Assembly: GCF_005217615.1 (NCBI RefSeq) | Contig: NZ_SZNK01000001.1 | Coordinates: 6,102,727-6,166,726 of the forward strand | Direction of reading: 5' to 3' | DNA from: Brevibacillus antibioticus | Lineage (GTDB): Bacteria > Bacillota > Bacilli > Brevibacillales > Brevibacillaceae | Length of the DNA stretch: 64,000 nucleotides | Part shown: positions 59,298-64,000 of the stretch, in pieces | Layout: each line of letters starts with the position of its first letter | Position numbering within the stretch: position 1 is the first letter of the stretch | The notes under the pieces: model-generated | Told to the model about the DNA's origin: nothing | Seen by the model: only the letters and a program-made list of their open reading frames with translations | Database searches by the model: none | Made by a program: the position numbers and the translations under genes

Positions 59298-59328
59298 TTG
59301 ACAAAAAAGTAATTAGGTTCCATACTAT
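59298..59328 (+). promoter_or_regulatory. candidate promoter of MarR gene with operator half
   Basis: TTGACA (59298-59303) with CATACT/TACTAT (59321-59328) as -10. TTAGGTTCC (59313-59321) lies within the spacer and recurs in the palindrome at 59924. A start near 59333 would leave little or no leader. Confidence 0.5.
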
Positions 59329-59332
59329 ATCC

Positions 59333-59863
59333 ATGACAACCCATTCAAGCGGAAGAAAACAAGAAGATGCGATCCCATCGCTCGTTCAATCGCAGCGCCA
59401 GATTGATCGGTACGGACTCGATGTTGATGCACAAGCTGTACTCGTCGCCGCTAGGCTGATGGAGGCAGGAGCCAAGCTTGGGCATGCGGCCGAAATACAT
59501 TTTGCCAGATTCGGTTTATCAACGGGACGGTATCGCTTATTGGCAGACCTGGAAGATAACGGTGGGGAAGTGCTGCCGTCACAATTGGCAGAGCATCTGG
59601 GGGTAACACGCGCTACTGTTACTGGTCTGATCGACATCCTGGAGCGCGATGGCCTAGTCTCGCGACGAGCGAGTGCAAAAGATGGCAGGCAAAAATCGGT
59701 TATTTTAACGGAGCGCGGGGCTAGCAAGCTACGGGAAATGGCGCCTGATCACTTTGCGAGATTGGAAGCGATGGTCGGATTGCTCAATCCCCAGGAGCGC
59801 AGTGTGTTTCTCAATCTATTGGGGCGCGTGACACAAGGCATCTCGGCACTGACAGATGAATAG
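59333..59863 (+). CDS. MarR-family transcriptional regulator
   Basis: 176 residues. The winged helix is typical: ARFGLSTGRYRLLADLEDNGGEVLPSQLAEHLGVTRATVTGLIDILERDGLVSRRASAKDGRQKSVILTERG. The N-terminal ~45 residues are a longer-than-usual tail. ATG 59333 has no ribosome site; with the promoter about 10 bases upstream the transcript would start at or near the ATG, so it may be leaderless. TTAGGTTCC in its own promoter and TTAGGTTCCTAA before the next operon suggest that it represses both. Confidence 0.85.
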   Translation: MTTHSSGRKQEDAIPSLVQSQRQIDRYGLDVDAQAVLVAARLMEAGAKLGHAAEIHFARFGLSTGRYRLLADLEDNGGEVLPSQLAEHLGVTRATVTGLIDILERDGLVSRRASAKDGRQKSVILTERGASKLREMAPDHFARLEAMVGLLNPQERSVFLNLLGRVTQGISALTDE

Positions 59864-59923
59864 TAAGCAGCGGGCAAGTAGTAAAGCGGGCTAGGTAGCT
59901 AGCCCATTTTCATCCTCAAATAG

Positions 59924-59935
59924 TTAGGTTCCTAA
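59924..59935. promoter_or_regulatory. MarR operator palindrome
   Basis: TTAGGTTCCTAA, an exact TTAGG-TT-CCTAA dyad, 36 bases before the membrane protein start. TTAGGTTCC also occurs in the MarR gene promoter (59313-59321). Confidence 0.55.
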
Positions 59936-59970
59936 TCAATTTCTAAAAAAAGGGAAAGGAGGTGAAAAAC

Positions 59971-60459
59971 ATGCATGAGCCTGCAAAATCGGGGCGTGTT
60001 AATCCGATCAAGAGGGCGAATCCCGAGCGAAAATCGTTTGTTTTATGGCGAGAGGTAATCATGGCTTATTTGTCTCCTGCGATCATGGCGAGCATAGGAG
60101 GATGGATCACCGCTGACAAAGGACTGCAAATAGGGGCATTGACCACAATTGGCGGAACATCCGCATTGATTGCCGCACTCCTTGGGCGATGGTTACAGAG
60201 CCGTGGCATACATAAACGCTGGGTCACCTGCACGCCTCATTTGACGCTGGTAGCGGTTATGGGGATGACAATGGTAGTGATCGGTCTCTTGGTAGCATGG
60301 CTAACAACGGAGTTACTCGTCATCTTTGCTCCCGGTGAATCGTTGGCTTGGCTAAGTCGTGTCTGGATCGACTTCCCTCTGTCGGCGATAATCGCCAGCA
60401 CGTTAATCACATGGCGGTGGCGTAGTGCCATCAATGACCATCAAAAAATGAATCAGTGA
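59971..60459 (+). CDS. hypothetical membrane protein of the MarR-controlled operon
   Basis: 162 residues, basic N-terminal tail (about 1-25) and about four hydrophobic segments (IMAYLSPAIMASIGGWI, LTTIGGTSALIAALLG, LTLVAVMGMTMVVIGLLVAWLTTELLVIF, FPLSAIIASTLITW). No family recognised. AGGAGGTG at six bases fixes ATG 59971; the GTG at 59962 lies inside the ribosome site. The NmrA-type gene follows 15 bases after its stop, so the two form an operon downstream of the TTAGGTTCCTAA operator. Confidence 0.7.
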   Translation: MHEPAKSGRVNPIKRANPERKSFVLWREVIMAYLSPAIMASIGGWITADKGLQIGALTTIGGTSALIAALLGRWLQSRGIHKRWVTCTPHLTLVAVMGMTMVVIGLLVAWLTTELLVIFAPGESLAWLSRVWIDFPLSAIIASTLITWRWRSAINDHQKMNQ

Positions 60460-60474
60460 CGGAGGAGATAGCAA

Positions 60475-61341
60475 ATGATCGTAGTCATGGGAGCGACAGG
60501 AACCATAGGGAGTGCACTTTTGAAACGATTGATAGAGCTTGGAGTCCCAACTCGGGCGTTGAGCAGAACGCCAGAAAAACTTCAGATGCGAATGGGAGAG
60601 CAGGCAGCATCTACGGTGGAAGTCGCAGCAGTGGAAGCTTCTGACCCTGAATCGTTGCGCCTGGCGTTTGCAGGTGCGAATCAGCTCTTCCTTTCCCTTT
60701 CAAACAGTCCCAATCAGGTCGAGCTGGAAACATCGACGATTCGCATAGCAGCTGAGGCTGGAATCCGGCACATCGTGAAAATATCCAGTCCAGCCTTCAC
60801 CGAAAAGGCGCCAGTCGCCGTAGCGGGATGGCACCAGGAAATCGAGAGCGCTTTATCAGAAGCGGGTATGAAAAGTACCGTGCTGCGACCGTACGCTTTT
60901 ATGCAAAATCTGCTCCGCTTCGCACCGACGATCAAGACGCAACATGTTTTCTTCGGTACGATGGGCGAAACTGCCTGCAACTTTATCGATTGCCGGGATA
61001 TCGCCGATGTTGCCGCAGAGGTATTGACCCACTCTGAAAAGGCAGGTCGTGTATACACCCTGACTGGTTCTGAGGTTTTCAGCTATCCGCAAATTGCGAG
61101 CAAGCTGTCAGAGCTGCTTGACCGCCCGATTACGTACATCAACAAGGATAGCGGAGCACTCCGACGTGATCTGATGGAGTACGGAAACATGCCAGAGTGG
61201 CTCGCCAGTCATGTCGTTGAAATTCAAGCTATGTCTGTAGCGATCCCGGAAAAGCCGACAGACGATGTAGGGCGTGTCCTCGGCAGAGAACCTCGCAAGC
61301 TGGACACCTTTCTGCATGAACATATTGAAAAGTTCCGTTAA
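60475..61341 (+). CDS. NmrA-type NAD(P)-binding protein (quinone reductase-like)
   Basis: 288 residues: GATGTIGSALLKRL is the NAD(P) loop, followed by ALSRTPEKL, IRIAAEAGIRHIVKISSPAF, LRPYAFMQNLLRFAPTI and FIDCRDIADVAAEVL, which are NmrA/QorB-type signatures. These enzymes sense or reduce NADP-linked or quinone substrates; the true activity is unknown. GGAGG before ATG 60475 at about nine bases. Its TAA shares two bases with the TAA of the convergent MalT-type gene. Probably under the MarR operator with the preceding gene. Confidence 0.82.
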   Translation: MIVVMGATGTIGSALLKRLIELGVPTRALSRTPEKLQMRMGEQAASTVEVAAVEASDPESLRLAFAGANQLFLSLSNSPNQVELETSTIRIAAEAGIRHIVKISSPAFTEKAPVAVAGWHQEIESALSEAGMKSTVLRPYAFMQNLLRFAPTIKTQHVFFGTMGETACNFIDCRDIADVAAEVLTHSEKAGRVYTLTGSEVFSYPQIASKLSELLDRPITYINKDSGALRRDLMEYGNMPEWLASHVVEIQAMSVAIPEKPTDDVGRVLGREPRKLDTFLHEHIEKFR

Positions 61342-63932
61342 TCAACAGGGCTATTTTCTAGCAGCGAGATTTCTTGGGCTTTCAGAAGAGCTTGTGTGCG
61401 ATTGGTGACACCGAGCTTGCCATATATCCGATGCAAATACACCTTGACCGTCCCGAGCGTATTCCCTAGATCATCGGCGATCATCTTATTGGATGCTCCT
61501 TCGGCCAGCATGGAAAGGATAATCATTTCCTTTCCGGTTAACGGCTCGATCAAAGGAGTTTTTCTTTTCTCCCCTTTCTTAGGAAAAAGGGATACCAGTT
61601 GATTGACATACGCAGTCGATACGGACGGACCTGGTTGTTGGGATCGTTTTTTCAAGCGTAGTTGGTAATCGTGCAAGAGGTGAGACATCGCCGTTCCTGC
61701 GTCCAGAAAGCTACGGACGTAGCAGTTGTTTCCGCCAATCAAGAGCGCTTCGTGGAGGAATGCCAGCGCTTCCTTTTTGTTGCCGCACTGTTTGTGAGCG
61801 AGTGCTTGCAGAACAGCGATGTCTACCTGACTGATCAATAGCTCCTCACGAATACTGGATGGCTTTAGGATCGCTAAAATACGCAAGGCTTCCTGTTCCT
61901 GCTGCTGGGCGAGCAACAAACGGACATGGGTCAAAACCTCTAATTCTCTCTGAATGCTAGGGTGATTCAAAATAGAAGGAGGAAGCTTGGACAACTCGGC
62001 TTTCGCCAAAGCGATATCCCCTTGCTGGATCGCGATGTGTGCGAGAAATGCTTGTAATGGGTTGAACCAAAACGGAGCACCCCAGCTTGCGACCGTTTCT
62101 TGTGTCTCTGAAATGATTTTTCGTGCCGCAGCAAAATTCCCCTCCACTAGCTTGTGCTTGGAGTATGTCAGCGCATAGGGGACGAGCAGACCAGGTATTT
62201 GCTTTTGCAGTGCAACCAAACGAACTCGCTGAAGATGATCGAGGCTTTCTTCCAGCCTGTTTTCCTCATACAGCCCTTCTGCCAACGCCTGAATGGTGTA
62301 CAGGTTAATCAAAGAATCCTTCCAGCCATGAGCTTCGAGTATGCGGGAGAAATGCTTGCCGACAGCCTCTGTTTGATCGGACAGCATCCCTTTTAACCCG
62401 AATCGCGTACGGCGAATAAACGGCTCAGTCGTGTTGTAATTAAAATGATAAAACAACGGGCTCTCTGGTAGCTCACCACTTAACTGTGAGGAACTGGCAA
62501 TCCAGCTCTCAAAATCTCCGGTTGCAAACACTAGATTCGCTCGGACAAAAAACAGCCCGCTCAAAAACTGTTGATGCTCTGTCGAGTCTTCCAGGCTCGA
62601 AGCGCTTTGCTCCAATTGGGTGAGGGCAAGCTCTGCCCGATCCGTAAAACCGCAAGCTACCAAGAGGAACAAATAGATCAGGCGAAAAAGGGGTGAGAAA
62701 TAGTTCGCGTGATCAGGGATGTTATCCAGCGTCCTGAGAAAGCTGGAAAACTCGCCGCGTTGGAGCAGTACCGGAATATGCTGCGCAAGAAAGCTAACAG
62801 CCAGCGTGTAATCGGCAGCGGCAATCGCATGATCGATTGCTTCGTCCATCATCCCACGCCCCGCATAGCTCTCACTGGCTAGTCGGTGCAGCTCACGTGC
62901 TTTTCCGGGAGCTGTCTGCTCCAATTGACTGCGCAAAAAATCGGCAAACAAGTGATGGTACCGATACCACGTCCCGTAATCATCGAGTGGAATTAAGAAA
63001 ATGTTTTGGCGATGCAAGTGGGTCAGCATTTGTTGGCACTGGGTCAGACCGGTCAGAGCGTGGCACACGTGAGCATCCATTCTTGCCAGCACTGAGGTTT
63101 TGAGCAAGAAGCTACGCTCCTCTTCCGGAAGTCGCATGATTACTTCATGAAACAAATACTCCGAAATATTACGATGAGAGCCAGTAAATCCGGCAAAAAA
63201 TTGATCGTGGTTCTCCATATTCACGAGTGAAATGGCAGCAAGCTGCAAGCCAGCGACCCAGCCTTCCGTGCTTTTCACTAGCTGCTCGAGTTGTATTTCG
63301 GTCAGAGGTAAATCGTGAACCTGCCGGTAAAAGCTATCCGTCTCTTGATGACTGAAAAGAAATTGTCCTGCCTCAATGTGACATACTTCATGGCGTACGT
63401 TCCATTTGACGGTAGAAAAAGGCAACGTGTTGCGACTGGCGATGTACAGATGGACGTGGCTCGGGACATATTCCAAAAAATAAGCGAGACTGTTGTGAAT
63501 CGTCTCATCCGAGATCACGTGGTAGTCATCGAGAATGATAGCAAGGGGCTGTGTCGTAGCAGCGAGTTCATTGAGCAGAGAATCGATGAAGGTAAAGATC
63601 GAGGTATGACTGGTCGCCTTCATGGCTGGTTCCATTCGTTCGGAGAGTTCTGTGAAGTCAGATTCAGCCAGGGTAAATACGATGTATCTCCAAAAGCGAA
63701 TCAGGTCATTATCCATCTCATCGAGTGAGAGCCATACAGTGGAACCGTCGTACTGATGAGCCCATTGACTGAGTAAGGTCGTTTTTCCGTAACCGGCTGG
63801 GGCGTATAGTGTGGTTAGTCGGCATTGCAGACCAGCGTCCATTTTTTGCAGCAGTCGGCTCCTATGAACGCTATTCGACCGAACGGCGGGCATTGCTGTT
63901 TTGGTTTTCAGCATAATGGAATGATGGAGCAT
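61338..63932 (-). CDS. MalT/LuxR-type ATPase transcriptional regulator
   Basis: 864-residue signal-transduction ATPase with LuxR output. The Walker A APAGYGKTT (44-52) and IILDDYHVI (Walker B) give a STAND-type NTPase; a long helical TPR-like middle (about 350-760) follows; the C-terminus is a LuxR helix-turn-helix (PLTGKEMIILSMLAEGASNKMIADDLGNTLGTVKVYLHRIYGKLGVTNRTQALLKA). Such MalT-type proteins bind an inducer and ATP, then activate transcription. The ribosome site at the start is weak (TAGGACGG upstream of ATG 63932). The inducer and targets are unknown; targets may lie right of the window. Confidence 0.88.
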   Translation of the reverse strand: MLHHSIMLKTKTAMPAVRSNSVHRSRLLQKMDAGLQCRLTTLYAPAGYGKTTLLSQWAHQYDGSTVWLSLDEMDNDLIRFWRYIVFTLAESDFTELSERMEPAMKATSHTSIFTFIDSLLNELAATTQPLAIILDDYHVISDETIHNSLAYFLEYVPSHVHLYIASRNTLPFSTVKWNVRHEVCHIEAGQFLFSHQETDSFYRQVHDLPLTEIQLEQLVKSTEGWVAGLQLAAISLVNMENHDQFFAGFTGSHRNISEYLFHEVIMRLPEEERSFLLKTSVLARMDAHVCHALTGLTQCQQMLTHLHRQNIFLIPLDDYGTWYRYHHLFADFLRSQLEQTAPGKARELHRLASESYAGRGMMDEAIDHAIAAADYTLAVSFLAQHIPVLLQRGEFSSFLRTLDNIPDHANYFSPLFRLIYLFLLVACGFTDRAELALTQLEQSASSLEDSTEHQQFLSGLFFVRANLVFATGDFESWIASSSQLSGELPESPLFYHFNYNTTEPFIRRTRFGLKGMLSDQTEAVGKHFSRILEAHGWKDSLINLYTIQALAEGLYEENRLEESLDHLQRVRLVALQKQIPGLLVPYALTYSKHKLVEGNFAAARKIISETQETVASWGAPFWFNPLQAFLAHIAIQQGDIALAKAELSKLPPSILNHPSIQRELEVLTHVRLLLAQQQEQEALRILAILKPSSIREELLISQVDIAVLQALAHKQCGNKKEALAFLHEALLIGGNNCYVRSFLDAGTAMSHLLHDYQLRLKKRSQQPGPSVSTAYVNQLVSLFPKKGEKRKTPLIEPLTGKEMIILSMLAEGASNKMIADDLGNTLGTVKVYLHRIYGKLGVTNRTQALLKAQEISLLENSPVD

Positions 63933-64000
63933 GTTTGTACCGTCCTATGTATTAGAATCGTTTGTGTCCATTATACTTGTTATCGGCAAAAATCGACATT
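63933..64000. other. right-edge non-coding sequence
   Basis: The 68 bases from the MalT-type start to the window end contain no recognised gene. A GTATAAT-containing stretch on the minus strand (GTATAATGG, complement near 63971-63979) may serve the MalT-type promoter. Confidence 0.3.

Overview
The window reads as chromosomal DNA of an endospore-former-type Firmicute, most likely Brevibacillus or a close Paenibacillaceae relative. This is inferred from strong GGAGG ribosome sites, frequent TTG and GTG starts, Bacillus-type protein families and roughly 50% GC in the housekeeping genes; no rRNA, tRNA or CRISPR array was seen. Several stretches are clearly AT-richer and look like acquired DNA: 1-929, 5021-6492, 12945-13241 and about 50220-53304.

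Layout. The left edge (1-929, minus) carries the N-terminal part of a three-domain Cry-like pesticidal toxin that runs off the window. Next come a fructokinase-type kinase, an AEC transporter, a GNAT and a PchR-like AraC regulator behind a Fur-box-like site. A set of small hypotheticals, a metallo-beta-lactamase-fold enzyme and a cupin follows. From 7930 to 12864 an FHA/winged-helix regulator precedes two tandem class B penicillin-binding proteins. At 14298-17476 a secreted protein and an OmpR-type two-component system form an operon behind three TTTAGA repeats spaced exactly 11 bp.

From 17622 to 24100 six tightly coupled genes (KAS III-like synthase, ATP-grasp ligase, OleD-like reductase, MBL hydrolase, F390-synthetase-like adenylating enzyme, GNAT/FemAB-like acyltransferase) look like an uncharacterised small-molecule pathway. 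The next part (24195-43084) holds transporters with regulators (EamA, DMT/LysR, AraC/MFS, WYL/SDR), a DJ-1/PfpI protein, an M23 lipoprotein, a second two-component system, a chemotaxis receptor, lipoate-protein ligase and a repeat-bearing surface protein.

At 43137-50142 a minus-strand operon (Fe-alcohol dehydrogenase, cytosolic GAF histidine kinase, NtrC-type regulator, BenE transporter, lipoprotein) faces a zinc alcohol dehydrogenase gene with a textbook sigma-54 promoter, so the regulator probably drives that gene. The AT-rich island at 50.2-53.3 kb ends with the most striking item: an HTH-TPR (RRNPP-type) regulator followed 3 bp later by a 40-codon gene for a secreted pre-peptide ending in QYGWPEPW, which has the layout of a peptide quorum-sensing pair. 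The right part holds a TctBAC tricarboxylate transporter, a DUF418 membrane protein, an SDR, a MarR-controlled NmrA-type operon whose operator TTAGGTTCC occurs at both promoters, and a MalT/LuxR-type ATPase regulator.
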